A DNA stretch of 64,000 nucleotides from Desulfurispira natronophila (GTDB lineage: Bacteria > Chrysiogenota > Chrysiogenetes > Chrysiogenales > Chrysiogenaceae): NCBI RefSeq assembly GCF_014203025.1, contig NZ_JACHID010000001.1, positions 310,001 to 374,000 on the forward strand. Direction: 5' to 3'. This document shows, piece by piece, positions 26,806 to 36,451 of the stretch. The notes beneath the pieces were generated by a model, which did no database searches, had not been told where the DNA came from, and saw only the letters and a program-made list of their open reading frames with translations. The first letter of the stretch is position 1. The number at the start of each line of letters is the position of its first letter. A program made the position numbers and the translations under genes.

Positions 26806-29800
26806 ATGATTTCAATTTTCACCCTCTCTGTTATTACCTTGGTATATTTTGCCTTTCTCTTCGCCGTTGCCTACTACGCCGACAAAATGCGAGACTCTTC
26901 CCAAAGCATAATTTCCAATGCATATATTTACTCTCTCTCCATGGCTGTCTACCTGACCTCATGGACTTTTTACGGCAGTGTTGGCCGTGCAGCTACCACC
27001 GGGCTGGATTTTCTCCCAATTTATTTAGGCCCTACACTTATTGCGTTTAGCTGGTGGTATCTTCTGCGAAAAATTGTGCGCATTTGCAAGGAGCAAAACA
27101 TTGTCAGTATTGCCGATTTTATATCCAGTCGTTATGGCAAGTCGGCCTGGTTAGGCGCTGCTGTTACTATTTTTGCTATCGTAGGGATCATGCCTTACAT
27201 AGCTCTACAACTCAAAGCCATATCTAATACTTTTGAAATTCTTGTCACTCCCCAAGACGTTCTTGAACAGGGATTGCGGCAAGGCTTTCAAACTCTGCCA
27301 GCATATATGGATACAGCTCTCGTCCTGGCGCTGTTGCTTGCTTTATTTAGTGTTCTTTTTGGAGCGCGAAAACTTGATGCTACAGAGCGCCATGAAGGTC
27401 TCGTGGCTGCCATAGCAGTTGAGTCCATTGTGAAGCTGGTGACCTTTCTGATAGTCGGCGTATTTGTTACTTACGGCTTATTTGGAGGGTTTGGTGATAT
27501 ATTCAACCGCTTCATGTCTGAATTCCCCCAACGGCTTGACCTTTTAAAACTTGATACACCTCAGACTCCATACTCGGCATGGTTTACTTTAACTTTTATT
27601 TCCATGATGGCTGTCATGTTTCTCCCGCGCCAATTTCATGCCATGGTCATAGAAAACTCCCATGAGCGTCACATCAAAACCGCTATGTGGTGTTTTCCTG
27701 CCTATATGTTTTTGATTAATCTATTTGTAATTCCTATTGCCTTGGGTGGTCTGCTATTGAACCAGGGAAATGCTACCAATGCTGACTTTTTTGTTCTCAC
27801 TATTCCACTACAACACGGCCATAGCTGGCTGGCAGTACTTGTTTTTATTGGTGGCTTCAGTGCAGCAGCCGGCATGGTAATGGTTTCTTCTGTCGCCCTG
27901 TCCACCATGCTTCTTAACCATCTGATTATGCCATTGATTTTGCACTTTAGCCCTGGAAAAGCCAGCATATCTCGTTTATTGCTTAATCTTAAACGCCTGG
28001 GTATCGTCGTCGTTATTTTACTGGGTTACAGTTACTATCGAATAGTAGGTGAGACCTATGCATTGGTAAATATTGGTTTGATATCTTTTATGGCAGTAAC
28101 TCAATTTACTCCAGCAGTTATAGGTGGCCTTTTCTGGAAAAGGGGAAACAACAAAGGCGCCATGTCTGGCCTGATTGGTGGTTTTGTCGTTTGGTTCTAC
28201 ACTCTTTTGCTACCATCATTTTTGCGTTCAGGCTGGTGGGAAGACAGTCTCATTATTCAGGAAGGCCTGTTTGGACAATCATACCTGCGCCCTTATGCAC
28301 TTTTTGGCCTCACTGGCTTTGATATATGGACCCATGCTCTGTTTTGGACCATGTTTTTTAATATTGGCCTCTATATTGCCATATCTCTTCTGACCAGGCC
28401 GTCAGAAGAGGACGACCGCCAAGCCAAGAGTTTTGTGGATGTCTTTAAAGCTGATACTGAACCAACAAGTTACCGTGAACGCCTTAGCCAAGCCCCAAGT
28501 ATTAGCGAATTCCAGGAACTCATGGCCAAGTTTATTGGGGAGCGACAAGCGACAAACGCACTCACTCAATACCTTGCGAACAAAGATCTCACAATTGATT
28601 CCAAAGACTTACCAGAGCATGAAGTGTTTGGCCTAAAACAATTTACTGAGCGCACACTGGCTGGATCAGTTGGAGCCGCTCCAGCTCGTATTATTCTTGA
28701 AAATTATCTCAACACAAAAGGCAGCCGCATGGAGCGTGTATTTGATCTTTTCGGATCCGTTACACTCAGCCGTACCTCAAGCCGAGAACAATTGAGCGTC
28801 TTGTATGAGGCTGCTCGCGAGGTTGCCAGTGGAGACGACACTCAGAGTATTCTCGACAATGTGCTAAGGCTTTTACAAAATCAATTCCGGTTCGATCTGT
28901 GTGTTATTCGCATGCTGGATGAAGACAAAATGGCTCTCATTGTGCAGAGTCAGGTGGGAATGAGTTCAGAACATCTTGGAAAGTCAGAGCGTAACCTTGG
29001 GCTTGATACCTATATTGGCAGCGCCTTCATCTCTAATGCCCCAGTGGTAGTGAATGATACTGATACACTAGACAAGCCAGGTACAGCACAACTAATCAGA
29101 GATGAGGGTATAGTGTCTTTTGCCCATGTTCCTATAAACGTAGAAGGTGAGCCAACAGGTGTTCTTTCTGTTTTTTCACGCAGCTCTCGCGGTATCTTCA
29201 CCGAAGAATTCATGGAATTATTTCAGAATATTGCAGGTCAGATAGGTATTGCTTGGCGCAATGCCCGTCAAACACGTAAACTCATTGAAGTCAGTGAGCA
29301 GCAGCGGGAGCTTCAGATAGCACGCTCTATTCAAATTGGTCTATTGCCTTCTGATGTGCCAGATATATCAGATATTTCCTTAGCGGGAACCTGCATTCCT
29401 GCTCATCAGGTTGGAGGGGACTACTATGACTACCTAAGTTACAATAATAAAGAACTGGATCTTGTCATAGGCGACGTATCCGGTCATAATATTGGAGCTG
29501 CTCTTATCATGGCACAGACACGAACATTTATTCAGTCTCGTGCCCATGATCGTCGTAGCGCCCATGAAATGCTCGATGAACTTAATCGTTTTCTTTACTC
29601 AGATCTGGTCAAAGCAGAACTATTTATTACTATGTTCTATGCCCAGTATTGCTCACTGAGCAAAAACCTCACGTATTCCAGCGCAGGACACAACCCCCCA
29701 CTCCTGTTGCGTAGTAACAAACAGTATATAGAAAAGTTGGATGCTGATGGTCTGATTTTAGGAATTGAAAAAGAAGTAGAGTTTGAAGAGCGCTCAACCC

Positions 29801-30048
29801 AACTACGCCCAGGTGATGTTCTATTACTATATACTGATGGTATTACCGAAGCAGAAAGCAGACATCGCGAGTTTTTTGGAGAGGAGCGCCTACATCAACT
29901 TCTACTTGAATATCAAGATCTTTCTCCGCAGCAAATAATTGACTATATTCTTGACCAGGTACGTCTTTTTACCGGCACATTTCACTTTCGTGATGACATA
30001 TCGCTTATTGTCATGAAAGTGAACAATAATCAAAACTCCACCAGCTAA
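26806..30048 (+). CDS. SSS (SLC5) transporter-like domain fused to GAF and SpoIIE PP2C phosphatase
   Basis: A 1080-residue integral membrane protein. The N-terminal half (about 1-535) is a sodium:solute symporter domain of about 13 helices, starting with TSWTFYGSVGRA, as in the STAC/CbrA type. A linker is followed by a GAF-like domain (about 665-825, FDLCVIRMLDEDKMALIVQS), a short helix (QRELQIARSIQIGLLP), and a SpoIIE-type PP2C phosphatase (about 835-1070). Phosphatase metal ligands show in VGGDYYDY, VIGDVSGHNIGAALIMA, LYTDGITEAES and RDDISLIVM. It should dephosphorylate the adjacent STAS protein, as RsbU does, in response to a transported or sensed solute. Fusion to a symporter replaces the usual PAS, HAMP or receiver input. 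The ligand is unknown. Confidence 0.9.
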   Translation: MISIFTLSVITLVYFAFLFAVAYYADKMRDSSQSIISNAYIYSLSMAVYLTSWTFYGSVGRAATTGLDFLPIYLGPTLIAFSWWYLLRKIVRICKEQNIVSIADFISSRYGKSAWLGAAVTIFAIVGIMPYIALQLKAISNTFEILVTPQDVLEQGLRQGFQTLPAYMDTALVLALLLALFSVLFGARKLDATERHEGLVAAIAVESIVKLVTFLIVGVFVTYGLFGGFGDIFNRFMSEFPQRLDLLKLDTPQTPYSAWFTLTFISMMAVMFLPRQFHAMVIENSHERHIKTAMWCFPAYMFLINLFVIPIALGGLLLNQGNATNADFFVLTIPLQHGHSWLAVLVFIGGFSAAAGMVMVSSVALSTMLLNHLIMPLILHFSPGKASISRLLLNLKRLGIVVVILLGYSYYRIVGETYALVNIGLISFMAVTQFTPAVIGGLFWKRGNNKGAMSGLIGGFVVWFYTLLLPSFLRSGWWEDSLIIQEGLFGQSYLRPYALFGLTGFDIWTHALFWTMFFNIGLYIAISLLTRPSEEDDRQAKSFVDVFKADTEPTSYRERLSQAPSISEFQELMAKFIGERQATNALTQYLANKDLTIDSKDLPEHEVFGLKQFTERTLAGSVGAAPARIILENYLNTKGSRMERVFDLFGSVTLSRTSSREQLSVLYEAAREVASGDDTQSILDNVLRLLQNQFRFDLCVIRMLDEDKMALIVQSQVGMSSEHLGKSERNLGLDTYIGSAFISNAPVVVNDTDTLDKPGTAQLIRDEGIVSFAHVPINVEGEPTGVLSVFSRSSRGIFTEEFMELFQNIAGQIGIAWRNARQTRKLIEVSEQQRELQIARSIQIGLLPSDVPDISDISLAGTCIPAHQVGGDYYDYLSYNNKELDLVIGDVSGHNIGAALIMAQTRTFIQSRAHDRRSAHEMLDELNRFLYSDLVKAELFITMFYAQYCSLSKNLTYSSAGHNPPLLLRSNKQYIEKLDADGLILGIEKEVEFEERSTQLRPGDVLLLYTDGITEAESRHREFFGEERLHQLLLEYQDLSPQQIIDYILDQVRLFTGTFHFRDDISLIVMKVNNNQNSTS

Positions 30049-30082
30049 CTTACTAAAGAAAATATGCGAAAGGAGACAGACA

Positions 30083-30445
30083 ATGGCGTTCAAGCAGGAA
30101 ATGAAAGGTGATGTTGTTTTAATTTCTATTGAAGATGAACGACTTGATGCGCATAATAGCAATGAACTGAAAGAGCATATACAGACTCAACTTGAAAACA
30201 GTGTCACACACATAGTCGTAGATCTCAGCCAAGTGCGTTTTTTGGACTCATCTGGATTGGGTGCACTAGTAACCGGCTTTAAAAATGCCCGCTCCAGTGA
30301 TGGAGACCTTAAGCTAACTGGTATTGCTGCACAGGTAGAATCTATCCTGAAGCTCACGCGACTCTATCGTGTTTTCCCTATTTACAATAATATTGACGAA
30401 GCAATAGCTGGTTTTGACCAAAAAGAACCCGGTGATGGTGAATAA
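30083..30445 (+). CDS. STAS-domain anti-sigma factor antagonist (SpoIIAA/RsbV-like)
   Basis: A 120-residue single STAS domain. FLDSSGLGALV (about 53-63) holds the phospho-Ser, probably Ser57, the second Ser of DSSG. Dephosphorylated, such proteins bind the kinase and free its other partner. AAAGGAGA precedes the ATG. It lies between the SpoIIE phosphatase and the kinase gene, completing a partner switch. The final target, a sigma factor or another protein, is not in the window. Confidence 0.93.
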   Translation: MAFKQEMKGDVVLISIEDERLDAHNSNELKEHIQTQLENSVTHIVVDLSQVRFLDSSGLGALVTGFKNARSSDGDLKLTGIAAQVESILKLTRLYRVFPIYNNIDEAIAGFDQKEPGDGE

Positions 30446-30464
30446 TCACCCGAGAGAGGTTACC

Positions 30465-30884
30465 ATGAAAGAAAAAATAGAGCTGGACATGTGTGTACCT
30501 AACCAGACCCGCTATCTCAGTCTTATCGGCAAAATAGGAGAAGACATAGCATTGACCTTGGATCGCTACCATGGAGACCGCCAAGAGCTTGCACACCAGA
30601 TAAATCTCGTACTCACAGAAGCTATAGCCAATGCAATTCGCCATGGCAATGAGAATGATCCTGCAAAAAATGTACATTTAAGTATAATAATTGAAGATAA
30701 CGAGGTTAATATTAAAGTATTTGATCAGGGCCAGGGCTTTGACATAAATACCTTGCCACAGCCTGACTTTGAAGTTCCCAGTGATCATGGAAGGGGAATA
30801 TTTGTCATTCGAAGTCTTATGGATACTGTTGCCTACAACCCCTGCAACGGCGGATATGTATTGGAAATGTCGAAAAAAATTTAA
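30465..30884 (+). CDS. RsbW/SpoIIAB-type serine kinase (anti-sigma type)
   Basis: A 139-residue HATPase_c protein. It shows the N-box (LTEAIANAIRHGNEN), G1 (FDQGQGFD) and G2 (DHGRGIFVIRSLMD) of GHKL kinases. It would phosphorylate the STAS partner. Start chosen at ATG 30465 with GAGAGG upstream; a longer frame from 30414 overlaps the STAS gene and has no recognisable content. The gap to the STAS gene is 19 bases. The lack of an adjacent sigma factor, and the symporter-coupled phosphatase, leave the regulated target open. Confidence 0.92.
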   Translation: MKEKIELDMCVPNQTRYLSLIGKIGEDIALTLDRYHGDRQELAHQINLVLTEAIANAIRHGNENDPAKNVHLSIIIEDNEVNIKVFDQGQGFDINTLPQPDFEVPSDHGRGIFVIRSLMDTVAYNPCNGGYVLEMSKKI

Positions 30885-31086
30885 CTATATTATGAAGTCA
30901 TGATTAATACCGCAAGCAGGGAGATAAACATCATGACATGATACAAGTTTCTGATGATAGAGAACTTTATGCCCACGAGCTGCCTGATTACTCAGTTATG
31001 TATTACAATTAATAATTAAGCTACGAGTGCATTAAAGAAAATAAGTTACTACTGACTATATCTACACCCATGGGAGGTAACTTTAC

Positions 31087-32052
31087 ATGTCTTATTCTTA
31101 TCGTGATCTTGGACTTGAAAACACGCGCTCTATGTTTCGTAACGCCATGGAAGGAAAGTACGCAGTTCCGGCCTATAACTTTAACAACCTTGAGCAGCTA
31201 CAAGCCATTATCATGGGTTGCGCCCAATCACGCTCACCTGTCATTTTGCAAGTATCCAAAGGAGCCCGTAACTACGCTAATAGTGCTCTGTTGCGGCATA
31301 TGGCAATGGGTGCTGTAGAGATGGCGCATGCCACAGCCGATATACCCATTGCCCTTCACCTCGATCATGGCGACACTTTTGAGCTATGCAAGGATTGTAT
31401 AGACAATGGATTTTCCAGCGTCATGATTGACGGCTCTCACTTAAGCTTTCAGGAGAACAAAGAACTGACCAAGCAGGTAGTTGATTACGCGCATCGTTAC
31501 GATGTGACCGTAGAGGGAGAGCTTGGTGTGCTGGCAGGCATAGAAGATGATGTTTCTTCAGAGGTAAGTCATTATACCAATCCAGACGAAGTCGAAGAAT
31601 TTGTGAAGTACACTCATGTGGACTCACTTGCCATATCTATAGGTACCAGCCATGGAGCGTTTAAGTTCCAGCCCGGTGAACCTGTACCACCATTACGCTT
31701 TGATATACTGGAAGAAATAGAGCGTAGAATACCTGGATTTCCTATCGTTCTCCACGGGGCTAGCTCAGTTGTTCCCAGATATATAGATATAATTAATGCA
31801 CACGGTGGTGTCATCGAAGGTGCCATGGGAGTTCCTGAAGAACAATTGCGCCAGGCAGCAGCATCGGCAGTTTGTAAAATCAATATAGACTCTGATGGAC
31901 GATTAGCCTTCACGGCTGGAGTACGTCAAGCCATGGCAGAGGATCCCTCAAACTTTGACCCACGCAAGTACCTTGGTCCAGCCAGAGAACTGCTTCAAGA
32001 GTTGATAATTCATAAAAATCAATATGTGCTGGGCTCAGCTAATAGAGTTTAG
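31087..32052 (+). CDS. fba: Class II fructose-bisphosphate aldolase
   Basis: A 321-residue zinc-dependent aldolase. ALHLDHGDTFE, VEGELGVLAG, IGTSHGAFKF and VLHGASS carry the metal-binding His, active-site Glu and phosphate-binding residues. It cleaves fructose-1,6-bisphosphate into dihydroxyacetone phosphate and glyceraldehyde 3-phosphate, or acts in gluconeogenesis. Tagatose-bisphosphate aldolase is the main alternative. GGGAGGTAA precedes the ATG. It is transcribed alone; the following gap contains a strong hairpin. Confidence 0.93.
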   Translation: MSYSYRDLGLENTRSMFRNAMEGKYAVPAYNFNNLEQLQAIIMGCAQSRSPVILQVSKGARNYANSALLRHMAMGAVEMAHATADIPIALHLDHGDTFELCKDCIDNGFSSVMIDGSHLSFQENKELTKQVVDYAHRYDVTVEGELGVLAGIEDDVSSEVSHYTNPDEVEEFVKYTHVDSLAISIGTSHGAFKFQPGEPVPPLRFDILEEIERRIPGFPIVLHGASSVVPRYIDIINAHGGVIEGAMGVPEEQLRQAAASAVCKINIDSDGRLAFTAGVRQAMAEDPSNFDPRKYLGPARELLQELIIHKNQYVLGSANRV

Positions 32053-32443
32053 CATATTAAGATACAAGAAAATCGCTGCCTATCTATACTATTACTGTCG
32101 TGATGAGTGCACCTGAGAAATACTCTTAACCGGCAGGCAGATAGGAAAACAAACAGGGATACACAGACTACAAGAGCTTGATTACAGAAGAACGTAAGGT
32201 ATAGAAAAAATTGATGATTGCAGCGAGCAGTCTATGAGATGCCATTGGTAGATAAGTTTTAGCTTATCTATCAATGGCAGTGATACTGCTCAAGCAACTG
32301 TAACCATATCATTCACTCCGCCCCTGTTAGTTTTCCACTCTCTCTGATTTTAAGTCGACTGTGTTAAACAGCAAAGAAGGCGGTTGAGAATTACTTACGA
32401 CAGATAAGAGCCATTAGCCGACACTAGACGAAACGCACAAGCT
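32053..32443. other. Intergenic region between convergent fba and smr genes
   Basis: This stretch lies between two converging genes. It holds one strong hairpin at 32241-32278, listed separately. Otherwise no coding frame or second clear terminator is seen. Confidence 0.45.
32241..32278. other. 16-base-pair hairpin without a T-run
   Basis: GCCATTGGTAGATAAG (32241-32256) and CTTATCTATCAATGGC (32263-32278) pair along all 16 positions, with one G-T wobble, around a six-base loop. No T-run follows on either strand. It may be a termination or RNA-stability structure shared by the convergent fba and smr genes, a small RNA stem or a repeat element. Confidence 0.6.
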
Positions 32444-32893
32444 CTAAACAATGGTTTTTGCCGCATAACACACATGCTTGCCCTTATTCATCACTGTCAG
32501 CGCCCCCTCTCGCTGCAGAGCTGAGATTGCTTGCATGACTTTGGCATCTCCGTGCTGTCGAAACTTTCCAGCAATCTTTTCCTTGGTTTTGGGGTGATGG
32601 CAATAATCAAGTATCTCGCTGGTAAGTAAACCTGCTGTATATGGCAACATTTTTTTGGGATTGACTATAGTAATCCCAGGGTTATGGTCTGGGGTCATAT
32701 AGGTCAAGTGGCATGGATGAGCATCAAGGAGCCTGCGCAATCGACGTTTAATAACTCCACCATCACCACTTGAGCCATATCCATGTATAACTTCAATTGG
32801 TGTTGTGTCACCGCTTTGAATCCGTAAATTGTAAAAGCTTACAAATGTGTCAATGGCATCTATTCCCTGCAAGCAATGCAGATCGAGAGACAT
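32444..32893 (-). CDS. Smr-domain protein
   Basis: A 149-residue protein. Its N-terminal Smr domain (about 1-80) has LDLHCLQG near the start and VIHGYGSSGDGGVIKRRL, which match the LDLHG and HGxG motifs of MutS2/Smr nucleases. The C-terminal half (about 85-145) looks like a winged helix (TSEILDYCHHPKTKEKIAGK). Smr domains nick DNA or cleave RNA, for example in ribosome rescue. GGAGTAGGAGA precedes the ATG. It is four bases downstream of suhB and probably in its operon. Confidence 0.78.
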   Translation of the reverse strand: MSLDLHCLQGIDAIDTFVSFYNLRIQSGDTTPIEVIHGYGSSGDGGVIKRRLRRLLDAHPCHLTYMTPDHNPGITIVNPKKMLPYTAGLLTSEILDYCHHPKTKEKIAGKFRQHGDAKVMQAISALQREGALTVMNKGKHVCYAAKTIV

Positions 32894-32897
32894 TCTC

Positions 32898-33683
32898 CTA
32901 CTCCTGCATGAGTGATATCAGGTCCTGATGTAAAATACCGTTGGAGGCAAGTATTCCATCGGTATAAAGGTTATGGGCATGGTAAAACATATCGCTGACG
33001 CTTCCGCCAGCCTCTTGTACAATAATCGCCCCGGCTGCAATATCCCAAGGCTTTAGTCCCCACTCGTAAAACCCTTCAAATACGCCCCGAGCCACATAAC
33101 ATAAATCCAGTGCGGCACTCCCGCAGCGGCGTATGCCACGAGTTTGCTGCATGACAGCATCCATAGTTGACAGTACTTGCTGTCTTCGCTGCGAACGAAT
33201 GACGTCGTAAGGAAAACCTGTACCAATAAGACTATTACTCAATTTATCAGTATTGCTTACAGAGATATGGTTACCATTTAAAAAGGCACCTTCGCCAGAG
33301 GACGCACTGTAAAGTTCGTCACTATATGGATTGTAGACTATCCCCCACTCTCCTTTTCCATCTCGATAGGCTCCGACAGATATAGCTACAAAAGGAAAGT
33401 CGTGAGCAAAGTTAGTCGTGCCATCAATAGGATCAATATACAGTGCGCGTTGTGGAATTGCGTTGTTTGAAATTACTGCACTTTCTTCAGCAACAAGAGT
33501 GTACTCAGGGTACAGAGCTGAGAGATGCTCAACCAAAAATTGCTCTACAGCCAAATCAGCAGCGGTAACCAGATCACGCTCTGATTTATGACGAATATCT
33601 TTATTTGCACCGGTATACTGACGAATGATGTGGCCGGCTTGCCAGATGAGGTCTATGGTCTGAATACCAAGATTGTCCTGCAT
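32898..33683 (-). CDS. suhB: Inositol monophosphatase family protein
   Basis: A 261-residue metal-dependent phosphatase. LVAEES, the signature DPIDGTTNFAHDFP, and WDIAAGAIIVQEAGG carry the metal ligands. In bacteria SuhB acts on inositol-1-phosphate and also associates with the NusA/rRNA antitermination machinery. AGGAGA precedes the ATG. It lies between the LOG gene (12 bases) and the Smr gene (4 bases). Other substrates such as 3'-phosphoadenosine-5'-phosphate cannot be excluded. Confidence 0.92.
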   Translation of the reverse strand: MQDNLGIQTIDLIWQAGHIIRQYTGANKDIRHKSERDLVTAADLAVEQFLVEHLSALYPEYTLVAEESAVISNNAIPQRALYIDPIDGTTNFAHDFPFVAISVGAYRDGKGEWGIVYNPYSDELYSASSGEGAFLNGNHISVSNTDKLSNSLIGTGFPYDVIRSQRRQQVLSTMDAVMQQTRGIRRCGSAALDLCYVARGVFEGFYEWGLKPWDIAAGAIIVQEAGGSVSDMFYHAHNLYTDGILASNGILHQDLISLMQE

Positions 33684-33695
33684 GGTCTCTCCTGT

Positions 33696-34739
33696 TCAGG
33701 CAGTGTCAGTATCAAAACTGTTCAACATATCTATGAGCAGACGAAGACGCCCCAGGCTGCGCCTATCAAAGTGCAACTTAATACGGGGAAGATGAAGGGT
33801 CTGGGTGTCTTCAAGTTCTGCATCTAATGGAGGCGTCGTCTCTATCATGCCAGAAGCAAGAATATCAGCAAAATCCCGATTGAGAAAATCCAACTGCTCT
33901 TGGGTCAATGCCTCATTCATGCGAATAATCAACTCATCGCCAACATAACGATAGGAGTGAAAACGTTTATAAAATATGAGTATTTCACTGATAGCATCAT
34001 CAATACTATTCATGATGCTATAGAGGTGCATATCTGCTTCACTGATAAGTCCTGTGCGATAAAGATGTTCTCGCATGTACTCCTGGAGTCCTTGCCACAA
34101 TTGATTCCCGGTGGGATCGATACAAATAAGAGGAATAATGTTAGTCTTACCGGTCTGCATCAAAGTTAAGGTTTCAAATGCCTCATCATGAGTGCCAAAC
34201 CCTCCTGGGAAAAGCACAATCGCATTGGCTTCCTTGAGAAAGTTTACCTTACGGGTAAAGAAATATTTAAAGTTGATGTGCTTAAGGTCATTACTAATCC
34301 ATTGGTTTGCTGATTGCTCAAAAGGCAGCTCTATGCCAACGCCAAAAGAATTTTCTGTTCCAGCCCCCTCATTACCCGCTTCCATGATGCCTCCACCAGC
34401 ACCGGTTATGACCATGAAGTTATGCTCTGCCATGCGACGAGAAAATTCTTTAGCCAGCTCGTATGCAGGATCGCCAATTTCAATACGGGCGGAACCAAAA
34501 ACCGTTACTTTGCGCCGGTGAGTATAGCCAGAAAAGATATTAAAAGAGTAGCGCATCTCCTTGAGACTGTGGTTCATAATCTTCAGATCACCACGGCCTA
34601 GGTTTTCAGAGCCAGCTCGCAATGATGTAATTATCATCTCCCTGATAATTTCACGATTCTGATTACAGCCACTCATGGAAATTAACCCATCTATCACGCT
34701 GTCGATAGCACCATTATCTTTATCGTAATTCAACTTCAT
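33696..34739 (-). CDS. LOG-family nucleotide-processing protein
   Basis: A 347-residue protein of the LOG/lysine-decarboxylase-like family. It carries TVFGSARI, ITGAGGGIMEAGNEGA and the signature LFPGGFGTHDEAFE. LOG proteins hydrolyse nucleoside 5'-monophosphates to release a base and ribose phosphate. An N-terminal extension of about 75 residues is present before the core, as in the longer bacterial forms. GAGGTA precedes the ATG. The protein is not a lysine decarboxylase despite old annotations. Confidence 0.85.
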   Translation of the reverse strand: MKLNYDKDNGAIDSVIDGLISMSGCNQNREIIREMIITSLRAGSENLGRGDLKIMNHSLKEMRYSFNIFSGYTHRRKVTVFGSARIEIGDPAYELAKEFSRRMAEHNFMVITGAGGGIMEAGNEGAGTENSFGVGIELPFEQSANQWISNDLKHINFKYFFTRKVNFLKEANAIVLFPGGFGTHDEAFETLTLMQTGKTNIIPLICIDPTGNQLWQGLQEYMREHLYRTGLISEADMHLYSIMNSIDDAISEILIFYKRFHSYRYVGDELIIRMNEALTQEQLDFLNRDFADILASGMIETTPPLDAELEDTQTLHLPRIKLHFDRRSLGRLRLLIDMLNSFDTDTA

Positions 34740-34774
34740 GTTATACCTCGAATCGCACCATGCAGGTGCTTGAA

Positions 34775-36451
34775 CTATTTATTTTTACTGTCCACAGAAG
34801 CTGTTTCACTATAAGCCTTTTTGCGTTTACGACCTGTGCGGGAACCAGTACGACGCCAGGTTTCATCATGGGCTACCGGCTCCACATCAATCCATGGCTC
34901 ACGTGGTGCTTCAGTACGGTAACCTTTACGAGCTGCGTACCTTTCCTCACTTAACGCCTTATGCAAACCAAGTATCATAATTATCATAACCAGGGAAAAA
35001 GGTAGTGCTGCAGCAATAACTGTAGACTGAAGTGTTTCCAGCCCGCCTGCTATCAACATAACACCTGTCAACAAACCCAAAACTACTCCCCATAGTATTC
35101 GGTGAGCCGTAGGAGGATCTGCATCACCGCCAGAAAGAATAGTATTGATAACAAGTGTACCAGCATTAGCCGATGTTATCAGATAAGTACATATCAGCAC
35201 CACTAAGGCGCCGGAAGCTACACTGGTAAAATACCCGAGACTCATCGCCTCGATGGTCACAAACAGAGCACTGGAAACATCATGAGAGACCGCATCGACA
35301 ATACCTCCTACACCAAACTGCTCATGGTGTAGGGCAGTTCCACCGAAAAGACCTATCCATATAATAGTTATTACCGTTGGAGCTACGAGTACTCCGGCAA
35401 TAAACTCTCGAAAAGTGCGACCTCGGGAAATACGAGCTATGAACATGCCCACAAAGGGGGACCAGGCTATCCACCACCCCCAAAAGAAAACTGTCCATTC
35501 AGCCTGCCAGGCATCTCCTCGGGTAACATTGGTATGGAAGGTCATGGCCAAAATAGTCTGTAGATAATCCCCTGTAGACTCAATCATAAGCCCTACAAGG
35601 TACTGAGTGGGACCAAAAACCATAAGAAAAACTACTACTGCCACACTAAGCCAAAAATTTGCCTCTGAAAGGAGCCGAACCCCACGGCGCACACCTGATA
35701 CAACGGAAAAAATCGCGACAAACATTATTATAGCTGTTACAGCTAACTGTAGCTGAAGCGATGCAGTTATGCCAAAAACATACTCTAGACCTGAGTTCAT
35801 CTGCCGTACCCCAAGACCTAGAGTCGTAGCAATGCCAAACACTGTGCCAAAAACTGCCAGCACATCTACGGCATCACCCAGTGGCCCACGAACACGCTCT
35901 CCCAGTATAGGGTATAAGGCTGAGCGCACCGTCAACGGCAAGTTATGGCGAAAGGAAAAGTAAGCCATAGTCAGAGCTACAAAAGCAAATATAGCCCAAC
36001 CATTGAGACCCCAATGGAAAAAGGTCAGTCGCATAGCCATCGTAGCTGCTTCTGGAGACATGCCATCAGCAATAAAAGGGTTATCCTGAAACTGAAGTAT
36101 AGGTTGCGCTACAGCCCAAAACAGGATACCCACTCCGGTACCTGCGGCAAAAAGCATGGCAACCCATGAAAAAAACGTAAATTCAGGACGTTCGTAGTCA
36201 TTTCCCAGGCGAACATTTTTATACCGTCCCACTCCCAACCAAATCATAAAAAAGAGCAAAAAGGCCACCAGTGCCACATAGTACCACTCCAAAAAAGGAT
36301 TGAGCTTGACACGCAACATCTGAATCGCCGTGGAACTAGCCTCAGTATAAATAGTACCCATAATCAAAGCAGAAACCATAATAAGCATGGACACCACTGT
36401 GACTTTTGGATTCATACCCTTGAAAATTCCACTTTGAGATTGACCGTACAT
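34775..36451 (-). CDS. BCCT-family compatible-solute transporter
   Basis: A 558-residue 12-helix carrier of the betaine/carnitine/choline family. It has the glycine-rich motif AAGTGVGILFWAVAQP in place of the usual GMGIG and the conserved WTVFFWGWWIAWSPFVGMFI segment. The C-terminal tail is hydrophilic and basic (RRTGSRTGRKRKK). It probably imports glycine betaine or a related osmolyte with Na+. AAGGAG precedes the ATG. The divergence in the glycine-rich motif makes substrate prediction uncertain. Confidence 0.92.
   Translation of the reverse strand: MYGQSQSGIFKGMNPKVTVVSMLIMVSALIMGTIYTEASSTAIQMLRVKLNPFLEWYYVALVAFLLFFMIWLGVGRYKNVRLGNDYERPEFTFFSWVAMLFAAGTGVGILFWAVAQPILQFQDNPFIADGMSPEAATMAMRLTFFHWGLNGWAIFAFVALTMAYFSFRHNLPLTVRSALYPILGERVRGPLGDAVDVLAVFGTVFGIATTLGLGVRQMNSGLEYVFGITASLQLQLAVTAIIMFVAIFSVVSGVRRGVRLLSEANFWLSVAVVVFLMVFGPTQYLVGLMIESTGDYLQTILAMTFHTNVTRGDAWQAEWTVFFWGWWIAWSPFVGMFIARISRGRTFREFIAGVLVAPTVITIIWIGLFGGTALHHEQFGVGGIVDAVSHDVSSALFVTIEAMSLGYFTSVASGALVVLICTYLITSANAGTLVINTILSGGDADPPTAHRILWGVVLGLLTGVMLIAGGLETLQSTVIAAALPFSLVMIIMILGLHKALSEERYAARKGYRTEAPREPWIDVEPVAHDETWRRTGSRTGRKRKKAYSETASVDSKNK

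Noticed and set aside
30897-30937. GTCATGAT/ATCATGAC inverted repeat before fba
   Set aside because: Arms are short with a 25-base loop; likely chance.
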